Assembly: GCA_948144175.1 (NCBI GenBank)
Contig: CANXME010002102.1
Span: 310,001-374,000, forward strand
Source: Closterium sp. NIES-65
Taxonomy: Eukaryota; Streptophyta; Zygnematophyceae; Desmidiales; Closteriaceae
Length of the DNA stretch: 64,000 nucleotides
Direction: 5' to 3'
How positions within the stretch are numbered: position 1 is the first letter of the stretch; each line of letters starts with the position of its first letter. Positions 22,418 to 33,541 of this stretch are shown here, piece after piece. The notes below the pieces were generated by a model that saw only the letters and a program-made list of their open reading frames with translations, ran no database searches and was not told where the DNA came from. A program made the position numbers and the translations under genes.

Positions 22418-23139
22418 AGGGCCGTGCCGTTGACTTTGAGGTTTGGGTCCATGACCTCTGTGTTCGATCTCACCTCTGGTGTCTCTCCTGCCCCGCCTGC
22501 TACGTCTGACAACATTGTTCGCTCACAGTGGGCCACACGCGATGCTGCTGCTCGCCTTGCTGTGCATCGCCACTTACCGACCACTGAGCGTGCACACTTT
22601 AGCGAGTACAAGAGGGCTCAGACCTTGTACGACGCTGTAGTTGCACGCTACTCTTCCCCTGCCACTGCTGCACTGAGCCGCCTCATGCTACCGTACCTCT
22701 TCGCTGACCTTGCTGCCTTTCCCACAGTCGCTGACCTCATTACGCACCTCCGCACTAGTGTCACTCGCTACCGCGCTGCGCTTCCTGCAAAGTTCTGCGC
22801 CAAGAACCCCCCCCCCCCCCACCATGTACATCACCCTCTACTACATAGTCACCCGGCTCCCTGAATCTCTTCGCGTATTCAGGGACTACTTCCTCTCAGT
22901 TTGCCCCACCACTCTCATCGTTGACCTCCTCGAGAAGGGCCTCCTAGCAGCAGAGAAGAGCATAGTCGCTGTAGGAGCCTCTCGTGGTGACCCTTGCACC
23001 CCCGTCTTTGAGGGGTGTTCCCCCTCCCCCGTCTTGCCCTTTGTTGCTTCTGCTGCTGCGGCCGACCTCGTTGGTTTCTCCGGGGTCGGCGCTGCGTCTG
23101 CCCCTAGCGGGAGACGCCGCACCAGCAAGGGCAAGGGGG

Positions 23140-23370
23140 GCAAGGGCGCTGGAGGGGCTGGCGGGGGCGGTGGAGGTGGTGGTGGAGGCAGTGGAGGGGG
23201 TGGGGGTGGTGGTGGGAGTGGTGGCGGGGGTGGCGGCAGTGGCGGCAGCAGTGGAGGCAGAGGAGGCGGCGGTGGTGGCGGAGGGAGCGGAGGCGGCGGA
23301 GGTGGCGGAGGAGGCGGAGGTGGAGGAGGCGGCGGAGGCGGCGGTGGTAGTGGTGGAGCGGGTCGCGACT
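23140..23370 (+). repeat. Poly-glycine coding repeat in Cop-6 Gag
   Basis: A run of GGN codons, mainly GGT/GGC/GGA with few serines, encodes about 65 nearly uninterrupted glycines between a basic KGKGGKG segment and RDSAQRSGSGGG. In this family it links the capsid to the zinc-binding part of Gag. Confidence 0.85.
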
Positions 23371-24942
23371 CTGCGCAGAGGAGTGGCTCAGGTGGTGGTC
23401 TGCGCCAGCAGCAGCAGAGTGGTGTGACCTTGTCCCCTCAGCAGCTTCGTGAGTGGTATGCTGCGCGTCAGTGCGGTGGGGGTACTGGTCCCTGCACTTA
23501 CGTCCTCCGTACCGGCGACCGAGCTGGTGAGCAGTGCTGGGGCCCGCACTCCACCCAGCGCTGCTTCGGTCGCCTGACGGACGCCTGGCGTTGCCAGTTC
23601 CCTGAGGCGTCAGAGATCCCTCGATGGGGAGATCTGTCTAGGGCGGGGGTTGCCATCTTTGATCTTGACTATGATGTTATCCTTGCTGCCATGTATTCTG
23701 TGACTACTAATGTTGAGGGTGACTGTTACCTGTGTGTACTGCCTGACCCGGGCATTGAGGCCACTGCTCTAGGTGCTGGTGAGGCTGCTGCTCTAGGTGC
23801 TAGTGCGTCTGCTACCCCAGGTGCTAGTGCGTCTGCTGCCCCAGGTGCTGGTGAGTCTGCTCTCTTAGGTACTACGTCGGCTCAGGCCTTACACACCTTC
23901 ACCCTTGACTCGGGTGCGTCCCGCTCCTTCTTTCCAGACCGCACCACTCTTACGCCGCTCCGTCGGCCGGTTGCAGTCTCCGTGGCGGACCCCTCTGGGG
24001 GTCCTGTCCTTGCTAGCTTCTCCACTGTCTTACCGTGCCCGGCAGCCCCCTCTGGCACCCTGTCAGGTCTCTACCTCCCCTCGTTCTCTACAAACTTGGT
24101 GAGTGGAGCGGACCTACAGGATAGGGGGGTTGACCAGTTCACTCCTGCGAGTCAACGAGTGACCCACTGCACGTGTGCTCGCACAGGCCGACACTTGGCC
24201 ACGTTCACCCGTCGGCCGGGGTCGAGCCTATACACACTTACTACTGAGTCTCCTCCGGCTGCTGAGTCTGGTCAGGTAGCTGCGTCGAGTCAGGTGTTTT
24301 CTGCAGCGTCCAGGTCTGGTCCTGAGTCTGCTCCCTGCTCGTGTCGTCTCCTCTCCCACCAGACTCTCCTTTGGCACCACCGCCTTGGTCACCCCTCCCT
24401 GCCCCATCTCCGAGGCATGGCCTCGCGTGTCCTAGTCTCTGGTCTCCCCCGGTCTCTCCCTCCCCTACCTCCGAGGCCTGCCCGTACCTGCGTCCCCTGC
24501 GTCGAGGGGCGACAGCGCGCCGCCCCTCACTCCTCCGAGTTTCCTCCGACAGAGGCTCCGCTACAGACCCTTCACATGGACGTGTGGGGCCCCGCCCGCG
24601 TCCGAGGGCAGGGGCACGAGCGGTACTTCCTGCTGGTGGTTGACGACTACTCGCGTTACACCACAGTCTTCCCCTTGCGCAGCAAGGGTGACGTCACTGG
24701 GATGTTGATCGACTGGATCCGCGCAGCTTGTCTCCAGCTCAGGGAGAGTTTCGGCACGGACTTTCCTGTTCTGCGTCTGCACTCGGACAGAGGCGGGGAG
24801 TTTTCCTCTGCCCGTCTGGGAGCCTTCTGTTGTGCACAAGGCATCCGCCAGACCTTCACCCTTCCGGCCTCTCCACAGCGAAATGGGATTGCTGAGCGCC
24901 GCATTGGCATGGTCATGGACGTCGCTCGTACGTCCATGATCC

Positions 24943-26175
24943 ATGCGGCTGCCCCCCATTTTCTGTAGCCGTTTGCGGTTCAGTACGCCGCGCATCAGCT
25001 CAACCTTCAGCCCCGGGTCTCCTTGCCAGAGACCTCCCCCGCCTTGCGGTGGACAGGGAAGGTTGGCGATGCGTCTGCGTTTCGGGTCTGGGGATCTTGG
25101 GCGTTTGTCCGCGACTTGTCTGCGGACAAGCTGTCCCCTCGTGCTGTTCCCTGCGTCTTCCTTGCCTTCCCCCCTGACGCGCCTGGGTGGCAGTTTTACC
25201 ATCCCACCTCGCGCCGTGTTCTGTCCTCCTAGGACGTCACCTTTGACGAGTCGGTGCCTTACAACCGTCTCTTCCCCTACCGCACTGTACCCCTCCCCCC
25301 GCCGCCGCTCTTCCTTACGCCAGGTCCTCCCCCGGTAGACCCCCTCCCCCCTCAGGGTCCTTACTCGTTAGGTGTGTCCCAGGTAGACGCAGTCGAGCCT
25401 GTCGAGGTAGCTGTTGACTCTGGTGCTGCTAGAGGTGCTGAGCCTGCGGGTGCCGGGTCTGGAGGTGCTGAGTCTGGGGGTGCTGAAACTGGGGGTGCTG
25501 AGTCTGGGGGTGTTGAGCCTGGGGGTGCTGGGTCTGGGGGTGCTAAGCCTGGGGGTGCGGAGCCTGGGGGCGCTGAGTCTGCCCGTGTGGCCGTCGGCGG
25601 TGCTTCGTCGAGGCGGGAGCCACTCTCTCCACAGGAGCTGCGCGAGTGGTTTGCCCGCCGCTGGAGACGTGCTGCTGGAGCTGGAGGTGCTACTGTTTCT
25701 GCTGGTCCCGGAGGTGCTCGTACTGGTGGTCCTGGAGCTGCTGGGACTGGGGGTGCTGCTGGGGCTACTGGAGTTGGTCCTGCTGGAGCTGCTGGCGGTA
25801 ATGGTGCTGCTGGAGCTGGAGCTGCTAAGGGTGTTGGCGCTGGTGTTTTTACTGGCGCTGGTGCGTCTGGGGGTGCTGGTGAGGCTGCTGGAGCTGACGG
25901 TCCTACTAGAGCTGGTGCTGTTGGAGCTGGAGCTGCTGAAGCTGGAGCTGCTGGGGGTGTTTGCGTTGGCGGTGCTGCTGGTGCTAGTGCTTCTGAGGGT
26001 GCTGGAGTTGGCGCTGTTGGAGCTGGAGGTGCTGCTGGCGCTGGTGCTGCCACTGGGGGTACTAGTGCTGTCCTTGCTGGTTCTGGAGGCGCTGCGCGGC
26101 CCAGGCCGTACTTCGTTCCGCTCCTGGAGCAGGTTCTTGGTCTCTCGCCCTCTTCTGGTCCTGCTCCTCCCTAAG
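24943..26175 (+). pseudogene. Cop-6 integrase C-terminus and repetitive linker
   Basis: After the TAG at 24968 the frame continues PFAVQYAAHQLNLQPRVSLPET, KVGDASAFRVWGS and GWQFYHPTSRRVLSS, then a TAG at 25230-25232 that replaces glutamine. The linker includes LFPYRTVPLPPPP, an array of 15-bp units (about 25434-25590) reading GAEPG or GAESG, an LSPQELREWFARR motif, and a long alanine/glycine array (25670-26090). Confidence 0.8.
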
Positions 26176-26375
26176 AGTGTCCACAGCCTGTCCAGTCGCA
26201 ATCACAGTTACAGCCCGCCTCCCCTCTACCTGCTCCTTCTCCCTACACTGGTCCTACTGGAGGTCTTGCTGAGCGTCGTGAGCCTGCGTCTCGTCCTGCG
26301 TCGCTTGTTCGTGCTGCTCGCACTAGTGGTCGTACTGAGCGTCCGCGTCCTCCTGCGGTCCCCGGCACACACCAG

Positions 26376-28362
26376 ATGGCGCTGCGTCCTTCCACTACTC
26401 CTCTGCGTGTCCCGTTGCCATCTCCTCCAGAGTCCTCTCTTCCTACTCTTGCTGACCCGGAGTCTGACTCTCTTTGTGCTGCTAGTCCTTCTGTCACGCG
26501 TCTCCTGGCTATAGTTGTCACTGACCCTTCTTTTGAGTCCACTGCTGCGTCTGCCCTAGTTGTTGAGCTTGTCGACTTCGCTGCTCGCTGTCGTCTAGAC
26601 TACGCTGCTAGTCTCATTGCTGAGTCTGAGTCTGACTGTCCTCCATCCGTCGGGGGTGAGTGTGCTCTTAGCACGGACGTCCTTGAGGACAGGCAAGAGG
26701 AGTTCCAGTGCTTTGCTGCTGCTTTGCCCCATCTTGTGTCCACGCTGATTGCCCGTGAGGGAGACCCGGATGCACCAGACATCCCGACTCCTCGATCGTA
26801 CGCTGAGGCGATCGAGGGTCCCTACTCCTCTCAGTGGCAGTCGGCCATGGACGCAGAGATGGCTTCCTGGAAGTCCACAGGCACCTACGTGGACGAGGTT
26901 TCCCCACCTTGGGCGAACATCGTCAGTGGTATATGGATTTTCAGGGTGAAGCAGCCGCCGGGTTCTCCGCCTGTCTTCAAGGCGCGTTACGTGGCTCGAG
27001 GCTTCAGTCAGCAGCAGGGAGCTGACTACTTTCAGACCTTCTCTCCCACCCCGAAGATGACCACTCTTCGGGTGCTGCTGCACATAGCCGCTATGCGCGA
27101 CTACGAGCTTCACTCTCTTGACTTCAGCACGGCTTTCCTGCAGGGCAGCCTGCACGAGGAGATCTGGCTGCGCCGCCCACCTGGCTTCACTAGGTCGTTT
27201 CCTCCTCGTACCCAGTGGAGCCTCAGGCGGCCAGTCTACGGTCTCCGCCAGGCGCCCCGTGAGTGGCACGACACACTGAGGACTACACGTGCAGCTCTTG
27301 GGTTTGCTCCTTCTACAGCCGACCCGTCGCTGTTTCTGCGCACCGACACCTCTTTGCCGCCGTTCTACATCCTCGTGTACGTCGACGACTTGGTCTTTGC
27401 CACTGCTGACACTGCTGGACTCGCCCACGTGAAGTCCGAGCTGCAGAAGAGACACACGTGCACAGACCTGGGTGTACTGCGCAGCTACCTTGGCTTGCAG
27501 ATCACCCGGGACAGAGCACAGCGCACCATTACCCTGACTCAGTCACACATGGTGCAAGAGGTCCTTCAGCGCTTCGGCTTCACGTACTCGTCGCCTCAGG
27601 CCACTCCTCTGCCTACTCGCCACTCGCTCTCAGCTCTTGCCTTCGGATGAGTCCGTAGAGCTGAGTGGCCCGTACCCAGAGCTTGTTGGCTGCCTCATGT
27701 ACCTGATGACCTGCACACGACCTGACATTGCATACCCTCTTTGCATCTTGGCACGCTATGTTGCTCCTGGGAGACACCGACCAGAGCACATGGCTGCAGC
27801 GAAGAGGGTGTTGCGCTACGTGTGCAGTACGTTGGGCATGGGGCTAGTGCTTGGAGGGCGACGTCGAGTGGTCCTTACAGGTCACGCAGACGCTTCTTGG
27901 GCTGAAGACCAGCCGACACAGCGGTCGTCACAGGGTTACACCTTCAGCCTTGGCTCCGGCTCTGTTTCGTGGCGGTCTACCCGCTCGTCATCTGTTCTCA
28001 CCTCCAGCTGTGAGGCTGAGATCTATGCGGGGGCCATGGCTGCACAGGAGCTACGCTGGCTCACCTATCTGCTGACTGACCTAGGAGAGCCGCCTCGTTC
28101 TCCTCCAGTTTTGTACGTAGACAACAAGGCCATGCTGGCCTTGTGTCGTGAGCACAGACTGGAGCATAGAACGAAGCACATTGCTCTTCGCTACTTCCTG
28201 GCTCGTGAGCTGCAGCAGCGTGGTCAGCTCCGCCTCACCTACGTGGCCTGTGAGGCCAACACTGGTGATATCTTCACGAAGGCCCTTCCGCCTTGTGATC
28301 ATCAGCGCTTCTGTGCTATGCTAGGTCTTGTGCCTACTTGGCCTCACTTGCTCACTTCTTGA
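26376..28362 (+). pseudogene. Cop-6 reverse transcriptase and RNase H
   Basis: The 26376-27650 frame holds the conserved pre-RT region (DAPDIPTPRSYAEAIEGPY), RT motifs (SLDFSTAFLQGSLHEEIWLRR, VYGLRQAPREW) and YVDDLVFATAD at about 27378. One frame step near 27635 leads to 27637-28362: MYLMTCTRPDIAY, then RNase H with GHADASWAED, SSCEAEIYAGAM, YVDNKAMLAL and the C-terminal ANTGDIFTKALPP. It ends at a natural stop (28360-28362). Only the frame step breaks this half, so it is far better kept than Gag. Confidence 0.92.
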
Positions 28363-28561
28363 TCTTGTTTGTACTGTACTCTTTCTATACTTGCACTTGC
28401 TTGTTTACCTTTATATATATGATCTTGTATGTGAACTGGCCTTTTGGCCTTGCTCTTGTGCTCGGACTGTGTGGTGACATTGTGATCCACCTTGAGCTTG
28501 CTTTGCTTTGCTTGACTGGTCTTGTGACCCCTTGTTCTCCCCCACTTTGCCTATGGGGGTG
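28363..28561 (+). other. Cop-6 3' untranslated region and polypurine tract
   Basis: T-rich sequence with a TATATATATG stretch, then CTATGGGGGTG (about 28551-28561) directly before the LTR. No frame of interest. Confidence 0.75.
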
Positions 28562-28687
28562 TGTCAGGCATATATGCTATAGTCTGTGTAGGCTGTAGTG
28601 GGGCAGTTCATATGGGGTACAACAATTTAGGGTTTACTACTTGTACTCCTCATTCTTCTCAATGCATTCATTCCTCATTTCTTATCA
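28562..28687 (+). repeat. Cop-6 3' LTR (126 bp)
   Basis: TGTCAGGCATATATGC to CTTATCA, followed by the ACGTG duplication at 28688-28692. Five of 126 positions differ from the 5' copy. Confidence 0.95.
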
Positions 28688-28692
28688 ACGTG

Positions 28693-29250
28693 TTGTCCAG
28701 CCTGCCTGCCTACCTTGCCTTGTGACGTGCTGCGCTGCGCGCTCCGTCCTGCAGCCCTCGTGCTGTCTCCTGCCCCCCTAGGCCAGCGCGCCCCCCCTGC
28801 AGGCCAGTAAGGCCCATGCGCTGACCCTCCAAGCTCGTAAGGCCCAGGCGCCGCCTCTACAGGCCCGTCAGGCCCACGAGCCGCCCCTGCAGACCCGTCA
28901 GGCCCACGAGCCGCCCCTGCAGGTCGATCAGGCCGGAACGCGGCCCCGCCCTGCCTCTGACGCGTCCGCGCCCACCCTCGGACGCGGCCGCGCCCTGCCT
29001 TTGACGCGACCCCGCCCTGCCTTCGACGCGGCCGCGCCCTGCAGCCGACGCGGCCCGGCCTCGCCTCTGACCGCGCCCTGGCCTCTAACGCGGCCGCGCC
29101 CTGCCTTCGACGCGGCGGCACCCTGCCTTCGACGCGGCCGCGCCCTGCCTTCGACGCGGCCATGCCCTGCAGCCGACACGGCCCCGCCCTACCTCTGACG
29201 AGGCCGCGATTTGCCTTTATCGCGGCCGCACCCTACCTTCAACGCGACCG
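28693..29250 (+). repeat. Cop-5 leader with 22-bp GC-rich tandem array, left part
   Basis: After a transition region (28693-28930) the sequence is an array of 22-bp units close to CGACGCGGCCGCGCCCTGCCTT (about 28945-29250), many containing GCGGCCGC. The array is cut by Cop-7 and continues at 42763. It plays the same part in Cop-5 as the 20390-21200 array in Cop-6: a long repetitive leader before Gag. Confidence 0.8.
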
Positions 29251-30341
29251 TGTTGGGTGCAAATTCACATTGCACGACATCCTGCCGTCTGTTTGTACGA
29301 GTATGCGTGTGCGAATGCATTAGGGTGTGAATGGAATGTTCGTGTGTTTGTTTGCTTTCGCAATTTTTGCTTGAAGCATTTGCAGGTACTCGCGCATTGT
29401 GCGCTTCGGCACAACTTTGTACGCGCTATGAACAGTACAAGCAGAAAGGAGCTCGCAAAAGAACCCAAGATGGAAGCTTTGCGGTTCGGTTGAATTGATT
29501 GTGCAGATTCAGTTCTATCCAACTCGAAATTGTACTGTTTTGTTTGGTTGACTATAGCGTAGCAAGGCAGGCTCTATAGGGGTTCAATTTAGATGAAGGT
29601 TGGATGTTGTTTGTCTGTATCTGCTTGCTACAGGGCCAGGGGAATCCAGTGGAACCAGCATTTGGCTGGTTGGGCAAAGACAAATCAGGTTCTGTTTTTT
29701 AGGACCTGAACCTGGTTGTTGTTTTCCCAGGTTGGAAAAACAGAACCAGAGGTTGTTTACCAACCTACCACCTGCTGTTTTGTCCAGGCAGGTTCGTTCT
29801 GCTGCTTGGAATTATTTGGGATCATCCCTGGTTGTTCCCAGGTTGATTCCCAAGGTCCTTGCTAGCTAGAGCTATTTATTCCTTCTCTGTTTGTACCTGA
29901 ATATAGTGAAATTGACTCAAGCGAATTCCTTCCTTGCTGGAATTTCGTTTCTACGCGGTGCGACGGCGGAATGCTACCCGAGTCAACGCTAGTACGCTAG
30001 CACTCCAATGCTAGGCAAACGCTGTCTGAGCCATAACTTCGTAATGGCAGAACTTTTCGCGAGGCAACTTGGTTCATTTTAAAGCTCTTGGAGCGAGCTT
30101 CAATATAGAAAATTCTCAGCTTAATCCGATCGACGGTCTGCACGATACGCTGCGCGACGTTCAAGGTACTCTTGCTGTTTTGACTAAGTCCCTCTTGATC
30201 CCTCTCTCTACAAACTCGGATCCGAGGATAGGGGCTGGTCTTGTACCAGGCACCCAAGGACCCTTGGAGGTGACCCCGAGGAGAGGTTTTAAGTTTGATA
30301 AAGTCTTAATAGCTGGAGTTTATTAGGCCCTTACACCAACA
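29251..30341 (+). repeat. Cop-7 5' LTR (1091 bp)
   Basis: TGTTGGGTGCAAATTC to TTACACCAACA. It contains small indels against the 1093-bp copies, for example a missing GAC near 29450. The primer site TGGTAACAGAGC follows at 30345-30356. Confidence 0.95.
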
Positions 30342-30387
30342 AGCTGGTAACAGAGCTGCGTTATAGTGATCCTCGATATAGGTAGTT

Positions 30388-33300
30388 ATGGCGGGCAACA
30401 CCTCGACGGGAGCTGGTGAATCTTCAGCCCAAGATCGTAGCGGCAGCCAAGATTCTGGTGTTTCAGCGCCAAGGGGAGCGCGAACAAACCAGGGCTCGCT
30501 GGTCAAGGAGGTGCTGAAAAACTTCAGCGTCGAGAAGTTCAATGGTGAGGGCTATGATGATTGGGCCTGGAAAATGCAATTGTATTTCCGTCAGATCGGT
30601 TTGCTGAAACTAATGATTGGAGAGGAGCCTAGACCGAGTGACCCCGCGCTGCAGGAAAATTGGGATGAGCACACCTCGGCTGGCTAGTATTTGATGTCGC
30701 AGAGTTTGGAGCTGAACCAGCGTCACCACGTCATGCACCTGCTGCCGGAGGTTGAGTGCGGTCCGAAGGCGTGGACCGTGTTGAAGGAGCTGCACGCCCC
30801 GACCTCCGTTCTTGCAACGTTGATGCTGGAGAGGGAGCTGTCCGCGTTGCGCCTGAGCGAGGGAGAGCCGGTGCAACCTGTCCTGGACAAGATGCGCGAC
30901 CTCTACGCAAAGTTGGCGATCGCGGGAATCACCTACCCGGAGCAGACCAAGTGCTTGAAGATGCTCTCGCTGCTGCCGGAATCGTGGCTTCAATTCACGA
31001 GCGGATTGAGCCTGCCGCAGAACCAGACCTCGTGGACACTCGAGTGGGTGCGGACAAAGATTCTGGAGGAGGACTTCCGTCGCCGCCTAGTGAGGGGTGG
31101 AGACGACGGCAGCAGCGGCTACGGGATGCAAGGGAGCCGACGTGGCAGAGAACGTGGCTTCGGTGGTGCTCGACGCGGTGCAAAGAAGGACGACGACTCC
31201 AACGACCAACAAGGAGGTACCGGTTGGGGTCGCGGTGCGAAATCTGGACGTGGGGGCAAGTCGGGTGCAGGTGGCAAAATGAAAGGGAGTTGCTGGTATT
31301 GTGAGAAGGAGGGGCACCCCTGGTTTTCGTGCTATAAGAAACCCGATGGATGGACCCCCCAGAATCGTCACCAGGATGGCGGCGCGCGGAGGAACCAGAA
31401 AAACGGCGCGAGTATGGTCGCCGATTCGTCCGACAACAACCCGAAGAGCAACGGCGGTGCGGAAAAGAACAGGGGGAGCAAGGACACGCATCTGCCAAGA
31501 GTAGAGTAGAGCTGCACCCCCTGGACTATTGGGTGTTGGACACAAGCGCTGCTTGGACGATGACGCCGCGCAAGGACCTGCTGGACCACGTACGCGCTGC
31601 ACCGATCAACGAGGTGTGCTGCGCCTCTAGACACGCGCTACAGGTGGCTGGTGCGGGACGAGCTGCGTTTAAGGGAGCGGATGGCAAGCCAGTAGTGCTG
31701 GACGACGTTCTTCTCGTTCCTAAACTCAAGGCCAACCTCATTTCCCTCCGTAAGCTTGGCAAGGCTCGGGTGAGCACTAGCACGGATGGGGCACGCACTT
31801 ACAAGGGGCAGCTGGGCAATCGTGTGCTTTGGGATTTGCACGAGAGCACGGATGTGTACAGATCCATGTGGCAGCCGCCGGCGTTGGCGTGGCATGGTGG
31901 GGGGCAGGCTGGAGAGGGTTCTGCATCCCAGGGGGAGTGCAATGCCGTTGGAGGGGTTGGTGTGAAAATGTCGGCCAGATCTGGGGAGACGGATTGGGCA
32001 ACGGCACACCGACGCTTGGGGCATGTGGCAATGCCCTTGTTGAAGCAGTTGGAGAAAGATGGAGCCGTTAACGGTCTGAAGCTGAACGGACAGCCACTTG
32101 ATCAGAATTTTGAAATCTGTTTGCTCTCAAAGTTTACCCGTTTCCCCTTCCATAGTGTGGCTTGCAAGAGCAAGAAGTCGTTGGAGCTGGTCCACATGGA
32201 CTTGGTGGGGCTGCTGCCGGTTCACGGACATAAGGGGGAGCGGTACTTTCTGACCATAGTGGATGATTGGAGCAGGCTTATGTGGGCATATCCGCGGAAG
32301 CAAAAGGACCATGCCGCCTCTACGATACGCAAAGATTGGCTGCCATTCGTGGAGAAGCAAGCGGAGTGTGTGGTGAAGCAGATTAGGACAGACCGGGGTG
32401 GTGAGTTCCTTGGAGCTGAGATGACGGCCTGGCTCAAGAAGCAGGGCATCCAGAGGGAGCTGACCAAGGCTTACACCCCACAGTCTAACGGTGTAGCAGA
32501 ACGGGCGAACCGAACAATTCTGGAGACAGCTAGGGTGCTGCTCATAGAATCTGGGCTGGGCAACTTGATGTGGCCCCATGCAGTTCGGCACGCTACCGTC
32601 GCTAGGAACAGGGTACTCACAAAGGTTGGGGATGACTCGTGGGTGCCGTGGGAGAGGTGGCTTGGGAGGAAGCCGCCGGTGGACATGCTGATGGTGTTCG
32701 GTTGCATGGCAGTCGCCCACAACCCCAAGATCTACCGCTGTAAGTTGGGGGCGAGTGCAATCTGGTGTGTGCATTTGGGGCTGGCTGCTGAGAGCGAGGG
32801 ATGGCTGCTGTGGGAACCATCCAAAGGTGTGTTGTTTGACAGCAGGGATGTGAAGATTGTTGAGGGCATGATGTATGGGAGCTGGGAGAAACAGCCGGAG
32901 GCCAAGGTGTCCTAGCAGATGGAGAAGATCACCATGCAGCTGGACCTGACTCCTAGTGTGTGGGAGGAGGGAGAGGAGGCAGCTGCAGAGGGTGGTGATG
33001 GAAAGAAGGTACAGGAGGAACCTTCTGGTGGAGAAATTGATGTGGAGACTAGCACAAGTAGAGCTGCTAGATCCGAGGGGGGAGAGCAGCAGCAGGGGAA
33101 AACTAAGAAGCCGAAGGGTGTCGTTATGAAGGGATGGGAGACACCCGTCTCCTGGCCAGGACGTACCCGTATGGCTACTAAGAAGCTGACTGCAGGAGCT
33201 GATGTAGCAGAGCAGCAGCTTGGAACCGAGGAGGCATTGCTGATTCTACCGCATGGCTATGATCCGGATGAGGAGGATGAACCTGCCTACTGTTTTCTTG

Positions 33301-33541
33301 CCCCTGCACCAGAGGAACCAGCTAGCATGGAGGAGGCATTAGCTGGACCAGATAGGGAGAAGTGGCTGGTTTCCAGGGATGCTGAGTACCAGAGCCTGCT
33401 AGAGAATGGGACATGGGAGCTGGTGGTGCAGCCTGAGGGGAAGAAAGCCATACAGTGCAAGTGGGTGCTAAGGATCAAGACCGATGACAAGGGACAGGTC
33501 ACCATCTACAAGAGTAGGCTGGTGGCTAAGGGGTTTATGCA
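30388..33541 (+). pseudogene. Cop-7 Gag-Pol, first part
   Basis: Starts MAGNTSTGAGESSAQ. A TAG at 30685-30687 replaces a tyrosine in the Gag capsid. The zinc knuckle CWYCEKEGHPWFSC is intact. A ~40-bp deletion near 31470 and a TAG at 31507-31509 shift the frame before the protease, which reads VLDTSAAWTM (DTG in the active copies). Integrase keeps HMDLVGLLP, IRTDRGGEF and NGVAERANRT. A TAG at 32913-32915 replaces glutamine in the linker. The frame then runs to the RT start RLVAKGFM, where Cop-8 is inserted. Products would be inactive. Confidence 0.9.
33537..33541. repeat. Target-site duplication ATGCA (left of Cop-8)
   Basis: ATGCA at 33537-33541 and 40397-40401, immediately outside the two Cop-8 LTRs. 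Removing one copy joins the Cop-7 RT reading GFM to QK. Confidence 0.97.

Larger units (their letters stand above)
21286..24968 (+). pseudogene. Cop-6 Gag, protease and integrase core (interrupted)
   Basis: Gag starts MATPSVLTFDAEG at 21286, is cut by the solo LTR, and resumes at 22418 with AVDFEVWVHDL. A frameshift precedes FDLTSGVSPAPPATSD, and another occurs at a run of 14 C (22807-22820), after which the frame reads MYITLYYIVTRLPESLR. Then come a ~65-residue glycine-rich stretch, an LSPQQLREWY motif, a long-loop zinc knuckle (23493-23564), the protease TLDSGASRSFF (about 23902), the integrase zinc region (WHHRLGHPS, CVPC) and catalytic HMDVWGP, LHSDRGGEF and NGIAERRIG. A TAG at 24966-24968 replaces a tryptophan codon. 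Confidence 0.88.
20138..28687 (+). mobile_element. Cop-6: decayed short-LTR copia element
   Basis: Two 126-bp LTRs with a perfect ACGTG duplication (20133-20137, 28688-28692). Internal order: primer site TGGTATCGAGCA, ~1-kb GC-rich repetitive leader, Gag, protease, integrase, repetitive linker, RT, RNase H, polypurine tract CTATGGGGGTG. A solo LTR of the 1093-bp family interrupts Gag (21325-22417). LTRs differ at 5 of 126 positions. Stops at 24966-24968 and 25230-25232 and several frameshifts make it inactive. Confidence 0.95.

Noticed and set aside
25361-26201. Long alanine- or serine-rich frames on the strand opposite the Cop-6 linker
   Set aside because: They are shadows of the GGTGCT-type array, which lacks stops in several frames.
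28945-29250. CRISPR-like regular array
   Set aside because: The 22-bp units are contiguous and degenerate, with no unique spacers, inside a eukaryotic retroelement leader.
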